Below, one piece after another: positions 44,004-54,929 of a DNA stretch of 64,000 bases. Both the position numbers and the translations under genes were made by a program. Below the pieces are notes generated by a model. The model was not told the origin of the DNA and did no database searches. It saw only the letters and a list, made by a program, of their open reading frames with translations. The DNA lies in assembly GCA_951799425.1 (NCBI GenBank), contig OX637396.1, positions 42,585,901 to 42,649,900 on the forward strand. The letters run 5' to 3'. The DNA is from Ilex aquifolium (Eukaryota; Streptophyta; Magnoliopsida; Aquifoliales; Aquifoliaceae). Each line of letters opens with the position of its first letter. The first letter of the stretch is position 1.

Positions 44004-47000
44004 GGATGTTTAGCTAAGAAACTAATAAAACTTTATGTTAAAATAACGATTATGGAGATTGTCGCTCCTATTTGATGTAGAAACTCATAAGAAGTCAAGA
44101 AACTTGTCTATAAAAGTTGTGACAAAAAACACAACTTTAGCTTCACAAACCATAACCACTAAAATTAACCGGTGGAAGCCAAAATGAACCAAAATTTCTT
44201 ATTACATGCATTAAGTATATACCCGAATTGTCTAACTATACTAATATATATACCTAAGCATAGATAATTTCGTCTTATGAGTATTATAAGTGTTATCGCA
44301 AATAAAAGATTTCATCTAATGAAAGTTTTATCAACAAATTGCTTTTAAATTTAAACCATATCCACTTTCACTTGTCAAATCAGTGGAAGTGCACCATTAC
44401 AATAATTTTATAACCTTAATTGTTTTTAGTTTTAAGTAGATATGCACATACTGACAGTGTCTAAAGATGAGATTGTTATTCTTACTTTAATATAAAAATT
44501 TGGAGTACTTGGAAGGCCATTTGTCATTTGAGTTAAGCTCTTGGTTTTGGTTTGAGTCGAACCATGTATAAAATCATATTATAATAGAGAATCCAAGTTA
44601 AAGTGAAAGGACAAGCAAACTGGCATTGAAAATGTATCACCCAAGAGGAACTTTGAAACAAGTACATAGGAAGCATGCTCACCATTCACCACATTTGGCA
44701 TACTCACCATCAGGGGAAAAAAAAAAAGACACCAAAAAATCAATAATGTGACACTAAATCCAGTTGTTAAGCTTAAAAATAAAACAATAGACCAAATCAA
44801 AATAGTAAAAATATCAACATAAAGCAAACCAAGAGACTAAAAATGCTAAAAATATTAAACCCCGGGATTTTTACAAGGAAAAAAGGTTTTTCAGAACTCA
44901 ATATCAATCTTAATTTAGTACTTCTACAATCCTTGCAACCCATGAAATGAACATGATGGGAGAACCAACAGTGAGAGAAAGAGTCGAGGTTAACCATAGA
45001 ATATGGAGAAAAATTCTTGACCTTTTGATTGTGTGTATATTGAAGATCGCATCAAACCCCCACAATGTTGCAAAGTATATACCAATCTTGGCTCTCTTTG
45101 TTGCTTTAGATTGTGTCTGCGATTGCTCGATTGGTCAATGTTCAAATTGATTGGATTTGTCATTATCTTTTGAAGATCTCGAAACAATCCTTGTCATTAT
45201 CTTTTGAAGATCTCAAAACTATCTTGCATAGGAAGGATGTTGGCAAACGTAAAATCCAGGCGATGGTAACCAAAGAAAATAATGGTAAAAGGCGAAGAGC
45301 TTGGGATGGGAGAGGAAAAGGTTTGTCTAGGCATTAGTGTTAATTATCTATTCATTCACGTAATTAAGTTCATAACAAAAGAAGATTAAAAGACATAAAT
45401 GATATAATTTTCGTTACACGAATAATTATGAGCTGGCGGAAGGAAGGAGAATATGGAAGAGATGCCAATGTATTGCCAGAATTGAGAGGTTTTTTTTTAA
45501 TGCTTTGTAACATAAGGAAGACATAAGGGCTGTGATTTTCATTGAATATAAAATATGGATAAAAATGACCTAATTATATTATTTAAAAGAAAAAGAAAAT
45601 CAAAAGTTTTGAAGGATAACTAACATTTAGAATTCAATTTATATTTATTTATATTTAGTATAGACATAGATATAGATTTATTCATTACACTTGTAGATAT
45701 AGATAGATATCTACACTAATCAAATATAATAATAATTATTGTGAAATATTTAATGACCCATTTGATATAATCAATGTCACAAGTGTTTGATATTCTAATT
45801 CTAATGGTAATCTTGGCATTTCTAAAATTTTGGAGGCTAAAAGTGTCCAAATAAAGTTTTTTATGTATTTTGACATTTTAAAGTAGTATAGATTAGTTAA
45901 ATTGAAATTTTCTATTTTTGGTAAATTTCGTATAATTAGGGATTTTGATTCTATTATGGGGATGATTAGGGTTTTACTTGTTCCTATATATATTTCTATA
46001 TGTAATACAAATTATTTAGTTAATAATATACTTTTTTTAGAGTTATTCTCTTGTTCTTTTCTGTGGATTTAGTATATTCTTGTCCTTACACTGAGAGACG
46101 GTGATCTCTTTATGTCCCTTCATTCCCGTTGCGTCACTAACTTTCGCCCAACCAAAGGGTTTTGTGCACTGATCATACTTCAGATTGAGAGCTAAGCACT
46201 GCAGTAAACACTAGTAAATATGTTTATGCTTTTCAAATGTTGTGTAAAGACCAGTTTAAGGCAATTGTGCAGCAATAAAAGCTTGGTTGACAACTGCCAG
46301 GTTGGAGATTTAAATCCTAGGGAGGCCACCTCTGTAAATAATGTCACATATCTGTCTCTAGGGGTGAACCCCCCTGGCATGCTTAGCCACGAAAATTGTT
46401 TTTTTTTCTATTAGACTTAGTCATGAAAATTATCATTGTTTATCTGCACAACAGGTAATTGGAGACAATTTACAACTCTTTTGTTTTGATAGTGATTATA
46501 TTATAAATAACAACCTACGACTCTTTTGTTTTGATGGTGATTATATTATAAATAACAACTTACAACTCTATACCTTTAAGTTCACCTCTTAATTCGTTGA
46601 AGTCTATGTGTAGGTGCATTTGCACATAGCATGATTGATATCAAATCCACATTATGAAGCAGCATACCTAATAGGAACATGGTTCTTTTTCACATTTTTT
46701 TCTATTGGTCACTTTCCCTTCTCAAGAGGGTGAGTCTATACTTATCCCTATTAGACTATAGAGTATGGAATCCTCCTTTTAAGGAAGGGATATGAAAGAG
46801 GGTGCGAGAGTGTGATCTATTTGTTGGGGCGTATTCAATAAATTCTAAAGCTTAAGGTCATAGAAAGAGGGTGCTTGACTGTTATCTATTTGTTGGGCCT
46901 ATTATGTAAATACTGAGGTGATAGGAGTAGTGGTTGTGAATGACCCCTATGTTGTAGGTTCAAATTCTTAGGAAAGGTGAAAAGACTAAATTGATATATG

Positions 47001-50000
47001 CTAACTGGAGAGAGAGCCTACTTCTGAATTTGGCATGTCAATAATACCCTATGATTTGATGCGGAGCCTTCTGAGGCGCTTTGCATAGGGATGCATTGGC
47101 ACGCTAGCGGCAGCACATTGCTTGGCGTGAAGGCAAGGGAGTTGCCGGTGAAAACTGTTTGTTTTGTGTCTTTGAGATACTCCTTGACATTGTCATCTTA
47201 GATATTGTGGCACTCCAGTGGTATTTTCTCAAATTCAATAAAAGAGAGTGAAAGATCTCACCAGAAAAGCTATTGGGTTCCTCTATTGCTCTTTATAAAG
47301 AATACCTTGGAAAAAGTTGCACATAATATAAGGTTTTTTTTGGGCAAACATTATAAAGCTTGTCTTTTGGGAAAAAAGTTGCACATAATAAAGGTTTCTT
47401 TTGGGCAAACAGTATAAAGTAGGTAAATTGCTTATGCTTCAACTGTAATTTTTGGAAACTTAAGTAGCTCCACCAACTGGGAGAGCATTTATGCTTGTCT
47501 CCTCAAATACATGGAAAATAAAAAGGTTTCCGATTATTGTGTTAGAGGGAGTGTTATGATTGGCCCAAGGCCAATGATGATGTCTACTATTATGACTTGA
47601 AATTTTTTCCATATAGCTGCCAAACGAGTATTGTGATTGCTCGAGTACTTTGATGTCTCCTATGTCACTTAGATTTTTCCCCATAGGTGTTATAATGGGT
47701 TGTAAGATGGCACAAGGGTGCAACTGTACTACCTTCAGTGCCAATCTAGGCACTAAGTGAACTTGTCCATGGAGCAAGATTATGGCTATTTGGCGAGGTT
47801 TCTGGAGCTTCAATGTGGAAAAACCTTTTATTGTGTAAACCTCATTTCAGTGTGTTCGTGTTGTGTCATAGCTTGTTCGTGTCATGCTGTATTTATGTCT
47901 TGTGTAAGTGCTTCTTAGTTGACAATGATGGCTATTGTAAGAAAATTCGTAAAACAATAAATGCTCTTCATGTAATTTCAGCAATTGTAATGACCAGGGA
48001 AATTTCACCTTTCAATATTTTTGAATCAGTTCTTTCATGGGGTTTTCTAGGCTGGCATAACCAATTAAGTTACTCATTGTCATTGGCATTATCCCCAGTA
48101 TTTCATAATACTATTTGCTGTCTTCAATTATAGAAGAAATCTGTCTTATCAAGAAATTATAGGACACTTAATTAGCTGTTCCAACATATGCATGTGAATA
48201 AAATACTGACATGGTTCCCATCAAAAAATTATTGACATGGCCAAACTTAAATGCCATTGCCACCTTCTGGGTCCATCTTGTGACGAACTTTCCTTTTTCT
48301 TTATTTAGTTTGTTTAACTGTTACTCTTTCTAACTTAGAGTTGTGAAAGAGAAAAAGTACAAAACATATCCGGGAACAATCCAGTTTTCTCGAAACATTT
48401 TGTTTGGCTACATGATACTGTAATTTCAACATGGAGTGGGAGGATGTCCTATATTAAAGGCTCTCCCTAAAATTGGTGATATCTCTGGGTCTTTCAGAAC
48501 AATGAGAAAAAATGACTCACAAAACAATTATGTGCAGAATGCTAGAGGATTTACAGACAAAGAGAGTTGAAAATTGGGGCGAGGCATTTCATTGTTTAAA
48601 TTGGTTTTATACGTGTAAGATGAAACCTTATTGAGGGATTTTAAATTGTCTAATGTATCAAGGAGAGAAAATTGCTTTGTCTGCTCTTCAGATCATTGAG
48701 GTCACTTCTAAACTTATAATGACCATCAGATCCCTTACCACAGTTTATATAGAACTCAGTGTAGTTGATATAAGAACAGGTGATGGACTCAATCTGACAA
48801 GTGTCTAGAACAGGGTAGTCAATATGACTTGATACCTCATGAGAGATTCACCTGGATTTGATCCATATGCCTGACCTAACATTCTATTATTAGGATAATT
48901 GGATCATGAGGCTGACTATGTGCAGCTGTAAAAGGGTTCATAGCATTTTTATAATTAGAGTATGCTCTAATAATAGGGGTTCTTTTGATCAATTAACTTT
49001 TGTGCCTCTGGTTTCGAAACAAATTCTCGAGTCTTGCAAAAGGAGGGCTGTATACAGATAACCCATTGTCCGTATCCATCCCATCCTCCTAAGTTTACAG
49101 TAATCCTAGACGAGGCTATGATATCATTTTCCTTGTGTTTCCACCTAGACTACATGTAGTCTCTTAAGATTTTCTTTGTGATATATTATGCTTCAGACAA
49201 AGATTTGCAAAGTTCTCTTATCTATTGGATTAGCTTTTTGCTTCTAAAATTATTTTAGTCCGTAAAATTTAATTCTTAATTTGTTTCTATAAACTTCTTC
49301 CAGTTGGAGAAGGAGGCTCTTGTTAAAGGAGTTCCAACAGGGCAAGCTCTTGACATAGAAATTCCTCCTCCTCGCCCCAAAAGAAAACCAAGTAATCCAT
49401 ATCCTCGAAAGACTGGTACAGGAGCTCCTATTTCACATGTGGAATCAAAGGATGGGAAACTATCAACATTAGTTTCTTCTTTGTGCCCTGACGAAGATGT
49501 GCCGGACTTGGAGAAAGAACCACTTTCCAAGGTATATATCTCCATGTATCATCGTTCTTCTTGGTTCTGTTTTCTTTTTCTTTCTTTTTTTTTCATGTAC
49601 TTTTTTATAGCACCATGTCTAATTCTCTTCCTGCATTCTCTGTTATCTTTTCTTATGTTCTTTGTCCTTTAATTCTGAAATTAGTCTTCTTGTTTCTTGT
49701 TCATCAGAAACCTGGTGATGATGAAAACCAAGGAAATACCACAGAAAACCAGGATGAGAATTGCTCTGAAGTTTTTACCCTTTTCCAAGAAACTACCTGT
49801 ACCTCCCTGTCTTCTGGAAATAAAAATTCCTTGCCACCCATGGCGCCCAGCAATTTATGCACTTTGAGGGAGTTTGTGCCAATCTTGAAAGAGGCAATCA
49901 ACCAGGATGAAACAAATGAATCTCACCTTTCCATTGGACCCAATGGAAATCAGGCATTTCAGGGTAATGGCGCAGGCACCATCTCAAACTCGGTAAACTC

Positions 50001-51622
50001 TCGCCCTTCACATGAGAAATTGGTTCGTGGCAAAAGAATGGATGATCTGAACCAGCCTGAAAACTTCAGTTCTTTTTCGACTATTGACATGCAAGCTATC
50101 CAGAACTATCCAAGACATGTCCCTGTGCACATTCTAGATGTGAGTCCGGGAATGAGTCCTCAAAGTGTTTCCCCAGATATGTCGCACCAAGAATCCATTT
50201 TCCACCAAATGAGGAAAGTTGATGGACAGCCCAACCTATTCACAAATCCCGCTGCATCTGCTACTACAGAAAATGATAGAAATGCATCTAGATCCCCCAT
50301 TCATCCATCATTTCCTTCTTTTCATCCGCTTTTCAACCCAATCCCAAACAATCAAGATGACTACCAATCATATCTCCACATTTCCTCCATGTTTTCAAAT
50401 CTTATTGTATCTACTCTGCTACAAAACCCAGCAGCCCATGCTGCTGCCAGTTTTGCAGCTACATTCTGGCCCTATGCAACTGTGGAAAATTCTGCAGATT
50501 CTCCTGCAGGTGCTGCAGGAGGTTTTCCATCACGGCAGATCAATTCTGCTCCTAGTATGGTAGCAATTGCCGCGGCTACAGTAGCAGCTGCCAGTTCATG
50601 GTGGGCAGCCCATGGACTGCTTCCTTTGTGCACTCCCTTTCACACTGGCTTTGCCTGCACTCCTCCATCTGCCACTGCATGTGAAAGACAAATGGACAAG
50701 AGTCAAGCTAGAGCAGCCAACATCAAAAGAAGGGAGGACACTTCTGATCCTGCCTTGCAAGGTCCACATTTGGACCCAGTATACAATGAAGCTTTGCAAG
50801 AATATTCAGCTTCTAAATTACCAATGTCATTGTCAGACTCTGAGGAGAGTGAAGATGCAAAGCCACATACTGGATTTACTGCTGCTGATACTGAGCAAGC
50901 TGCAATGACAACTGAGATTCATGATTCAAACATGACGAAGAGCAGAATACAGGTGGGCCGTTCTTCATGTGGTTCAAACACACCTTCTAGCAGTGAAATA
51001 GAGACAGATGCTTTAGACGAGCACGGGAAACATAAGGAACAGTCAAAAGAACCTGATACAAGTCATCCAATTGGTGACTCCGGTAATCGACGTGGTAAAA
51101 GCTGCAGCAACACAAATGATTCCTGGAAGGAGGTTTCCCAAGAGGTAATTGAAATTTAGTTTATGATTAAAGTCTTGATGATTATATTGCTATTACATTC
51201 ATTGCTACTCTGTGTCATTTTGGATGCAGGGGCGGCTGGCTTTTAAGGCTCTGTTCTCCAGAGAAGTATTGCCACAAAGCTTTTCTCCTCCACATGCTCT
51301 GAAAAATAAGGAGCACCAGAACGAGGCAAATGAGAAAGACAAAGATGCATCAAAGTTGGACCTCAACTGCAAAACATGGGGAATTTCTTCCAGTCATCAA
51401 GCAGTTGAGAAGAGTACATTCTTTAGAGAGAAAGAGGTGGGGGAAGTGGGGCTACTGACAATGGGGCTTGGGCATGGGAAGCTCAAGGCCTGTCGAACAG
51501 GATTTAAACCTTACAAAAGGTGCTCAATGGAGGCCAAGGAGATCAGGGTGGCAAGTGCCCGCAGCCAAGACGAAGAGAAATGTCCCAAGAGATTACGCTT
51601 GGCAGGGGAGGCTTCAACCTGA
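41616..51622 (+). CDS. LHY: LATE ELONGATED HYPOCOTYL / CCA1-type clock MYB, 6 coding exons
   Basis: LHY is a morning-expressed single-MYB (SHAQKYF) transcription factor that binds evening elements and represses evening and PRR genes. Coding exons are 41616-41654, 41822-41933, 42240-42301, 49304-49531, 49708-51144 and 51230-51622, giving 756 residues in one frame. The N-terminus reads [13 protein letters not shown], then [40 protein letters not shown] and [17 protein letters not shown] (the MYB repeat, about residues 14-71, with Ala in SHAQKFF). [20 protein letters not shown] and [17 protein letters not shown] follow. The large exon is Ser/Ala-rich, and the end has [20 protein letters not shown] and [14 protein letters not shown]. 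One gene serves for both LHY and CCA1, as in most plants. Upstream lies at least one leader intron. The third coding intron is 7002 bp and holds a Helitron. Confidence 0.96.
43547..45892 (-). mobile_element. Helitron-like element in the large LHY intron, 2346 bp
   Basis: On the minus strand the element starts TCTATACTACTTTAAAATG (5' TC, preceded by A at 45893) and ends with the hairpin CACATGC-AAT-GCATGTG, then TGAA and CTAG, followed by T (43546). A|TC...CTAG|T with a subterminal hairpin is the Helitron signature, with no target duplication expected. The interior is AT-rich, with (CA)n(TA)n at 43928-44000 and a 34-bp direct repeat (TTGTCATTATCTTTTGAAGA) at about 45157 and 45193. No Rep/helicase was recognised, so it is non-autonomous. 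Confidence 0.72.
43951..44000. repeat. (AT)n microsatellite
   Basis: About 25 AT units, directly preceded by about ten CA units, inside the LHY intron. Confidence 0.95.
45893..49303. other. Remainder of the LHY large intron
   Basis: Intron sequence with partial repeats. A block of about 70 bp around ATTGAGAGCTAAGCA (46183) resembles one at 42690 (ATTGAGAGCCAAGCA), so a repeat flanks both sides of the Helitron. At 47314-47420 two tandem copies of a roughly 50-bp unit (AAGTTGCACATAATA...GGGCAAACA...ATAAAG) occur. Frames at 47460-48133 lack recognised features. No gene was identified. Confidence 0.5.
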
Positions 51623-52559
51623 TATTTGGTAACACATGCAATTTTACAAGGGAAAACTTTGTTGTTGCATGCATTCCCTGATTTATCCCTTTGTTTTCCC
51701 TTTCTAGATTTATCGTCTAGTTCTGAAGCTCACGAAACTTGTGTTATTAGGTATTTGAGCTACATGTTTATATGTGCTTTACTTTCTTTATTTGGAACCA
51801 TGCAAACGCACTCAGATACTGCATTGGACAGACTTGAGAATTATAATCAAGTGACAGCATTGATCTGTCCTCTTTCCCCATGTATATTTGGACATGCCCA
51901 AGAACAGTGTTTTATCGCACAAATCGATTCATAATCAATTTGATAGGTGGGGTCAACTTGATGATGATACTGACCAGGGTATTTTCACAAAAGTCTCTAT
52001 AGTGGACCCTTTTCGCATATGTGAAGGCAAGCATGTTTTGACCACCTTTTCATCCTGAATAATACCGAAGTTGGCCAACTGTGCACATTGGTTTCCTTCC
52101 CTAAGGGTGTGCAGTGCATGACTATACTCCCAAAGCTGCTGAGTAGATTCTTGCAATTTAGCAATAATGCTCTGCTGGGATATGTTTCCTCTTTGCTAAT
52201 TAAGGAGGTTTGTATGCTTCCAACGAATCAGTTTCTATGATGGCTCTGGACCTCTGGTGATGCATTTCTCTTATATCAGCAATAGTCCCCTGTAGATTGC
52301 CCAAAGTTCAGCCTTAATGCTGGTAGTGTAGTTGAAAAAAAAGTCCATAGAATCCTAACACTCATTGTCCTCTTTACCATCTCGCAGAATGCCTCCAAAG
52401 TCTGTTTTTTGGAGATTGTGTATAACAACACTACAATTTGTTCTGGTCATGATCTTTCTAATAGTTGCAAGGCACTGAGCAAATACACAGATTTGTAACT
52501 TCCGTTGGGGCAAAATTCTTTTAACCTCCTGTGGTTAGGCTATTGTACACATCACCCCA
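51623..52559. other. 3' flank of LHY
   Basis: Includes the likely LHY 3' UTR. No further gene or repeat was recognised. Confidence 0.5.
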
Positions 52560-52568
52560 TTGTTTCAA

Positions 52569-52740
52569 GAGCAATGTTATATATTTTAAATTTGTATCTC
52601 AACTGTGCATCTCAAATCAATAAAGATGGTTGGATCAGTGGGTTACAATTAAAAAAATTGATGGGACTCACTCATCCAATGATCCCCGTTTATCTGGGAT
52701 GCACATTTTGGTTACAAATTTGAGATACATAGTATTTTCC
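52569..52740. mobile_element. MULE-type MITE, 172 bp, perfect 9-bp target duplication
   Basis: The ends GAGCAATGTTATATATTTTA and TGAGATACATAGTATTTTCC are imperfect inverted repeats with a shared inner block AAATTTGTATCTCAA/TTACAAATTTGAGATAC. TTGTTTCAA flanks both sides exactly (52560-52568, 52741-52749). Confidence 0.78.
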
Positions 52741-52749
52741 TTGTTTCAA

Positions 52750-54037
52750 AATGATCTGTTAACACTGTTACCCAAAAATTAAATTGACTTGCCCAAAAAA
52801 AACACTGTTGACAACAGTTGCAAAACATACATTTTTACCCTTAATGTCTTCTCTTCTTTTCCTTCTTATTCACTTCAACCACTGATAAACACCACTTCCA
52901 GGTCCGCCACCCTCACCGTCGGTACCAACCACGACCACCACTCGATAACTCAATAAAAATGATATATGGAATATCAATAAAAATGCAATATGGAACAAAA
53001 TAAAAAAATAAAATTGTACTTAAATGAAAATCAAATAAAATCGAAATATGAGAAATCAAAATTGAATTTCAAATCTAGATGCAATTGATGATATGTGTGT
53101 GTGTGTGTGTGCATATGGGGGGGGGGGGGGGGGGGGGTATTTTTTATTTTTTAAAATTTTAAGGGCATATTTGTCATTTTATGTTAGAGATTGATTTTGA
53201 CCTAAAAAAAATTTATTTTTACTCTCGAGTTGAGCGCATGTATCACAAAATTCATCCAAATTTACGGAATTTGTACAGTTGCATTTTAGTCCAATAACAT
53301 AAAAGAGTTATGTGTATATTTTAAAACAACAAGGGGGTGATGTGAACAATAACCTAACCACATGGGGTTAAAAGAATTTTTCCTTTTTATTTATATGCAG
53401 ATTTGTATGAATTTTATGTGAAATTGGTGTATTTAGGTATTGTGGATATGACTTTTAACCTTTAGATTCTAAATTTAGGGTTTTCTTCTGCAATTGCATT
53501 ATTTTCTTGAAAAACAATATAAGTTCATTGATTGAATTTGAGCTGAACTTGAGCAAGTGAGCTTGAACTAGGGGTACAACTTGGGTGGGTTAACCCGAAC
53601 TCAACCCAAAACAAATAGTATTTGGGTTGAGTTTTTTAAAACTTAGGTCGGATTTGGGCAAAAAATCCTCAACCGAATTGAATTCAAGTTAGACTCAGGT
53701 TGCGGGTTCATGAGTTTAATTCAAGTCCAGATCAAATTACTAAAAATCGGGTTCAACCCGAGTTCTTATTTAAGCATTAAATATATAATATGTGTTATTT
53801 AAGTATTATATATATATATAATAAAGTAGTTTACAATTCAAATCTCAAAAGATAAACAAAATGACTTTTGTTATTCGCGGTTGAGATCACTTTAAATTTT
53901 ACTTTAAAGTTAATCTAACGGATAATATTAACACCCTAAATTTAATAGGAAAAATAGGGCCCTAAGGGTGTGTTTGGAGTGACTTTTTAAAAGTACTTCT
54001 AGAAATTATTTCTTATAAATACTTTAAAAAAAATATA
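52750..54037. other. Intergenic DNA with simple repeats and hAT-like motifs
   Basis: A (GT)n run meets a run of about 21 G at 53093-53137. At about 53570-53770 GGGTTGAGTT/AACCCGAACTCAACCC motifs recur after CTAGGGGTACAACTTGGGTG, resembling a degenerate hAT end. No gene was recognised. Confidence 0.5.
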
Positions 54038-54046
54038 GTGTTTGAA

Positions 54047-54300
54047 ACCGTCCCACCACTACCTCTACCACCGCCACCGCCACTGCCGCCACCACCACCA
54101 CTGCCACCGTCGCCACCACCATCGTCGCCGCCACCACCGCCGCCACCATCGTCGTAGCCACCACCACCTCCACCGCTACCACCGTCGCCACTACCGCCAC
54201 CACCACCGCCGTCACCACCACCACCACCGCCATCGCCGCCACCATCACCACAACCATCACCGTCTCCTACCACCACCACTGTCGCCCACCACCTTTCACC
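54047..54300. repeat. Imperfect (CCR)n trinucleotide array, about 250 bp
   Basis: A long run of CCA, CCG and CGC triplets with mixed third bases. Frames through it translate as poly-Gly, poly-Val or poly-His-Arg and are artefacts of the repeat. Length and irregularity suggest an old expanded array. Confidence 0.9.
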
Positions 54301-54406
54301 CCCACTACAAACCGATACTTAAATTCTTTTATCTTTTCTCTATATTTGTGATTTGATTTTGGATATAAATATAAATATGTTTATTATTTACTATTTTTTA
54401 TTATTC

Positions 54407-54434
54407 TGTGCCTTCAGGCACAAGCAATAACTAG
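54407..54434 (+). mobile_element. Helitron-type 3' terminus
   Basis: A hairpin TGTGCC-TTCA-GGCACA (54407-54422), an 8-nt spacer, and CTAG at 54431-54434 followed by T match a Helitron 3' end on the plus strand. The 5' end was not found upstream, so the extent of the element, which may include the CCR array, is unknown. Confidence 0.5.
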
Positions 54435-54929
54435 TATATATATATAGGAGCTACACAATAAAATAACGTGTTACTCACACTTATCAAGAACCTTTTATAG
54501 CACTAGAAGGATTACAAACTCCCTTGTTCAACTGATGTGGGATGTTGAATAAAGAACAAAAGAGAATGTTTAAATTAGAATCGCACATTGGTTACAAACA
54601 AAAAATATATCTCCCTCCTCTTGTATATAAAGAAAACAAACTTCATGTGGCTTGTGTCTTGAATTAGCTTGGTTTTCATTGGGTATATGTAAGCATCTCC
54701 TTGAATGAAGGTCATTTCCTTATCGAAGTCCATGAGGTCATCTTCTAATCCCATGTTCTTATCTTCCTGTAATGTCTCTTTCCTTTCTAGGTAGAGTCTT
54801 TGTTTGTCTTTTTCTGATTTTCTTTATTCAAATCTAGAACTTGTTTAAATTCTATAATTTTTTTATCCAGAATTTCCTATCAACTTTGGATTGTCTCCAC
54901 TTCTTTTTGATTCTGATCCCTAATTCTAG

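Noticed and set aside
51623-54046. Additional gene between LHY and the gag-like region
   Set aside because: Only short frames without motifs or splice context; one overlaps a MITE.
54013-54356. Glycine-rich, valine-rich or His/Arg-rich proteins
   Set aside because: All frames of one imperfect CCR triplet array; no other coding signals.
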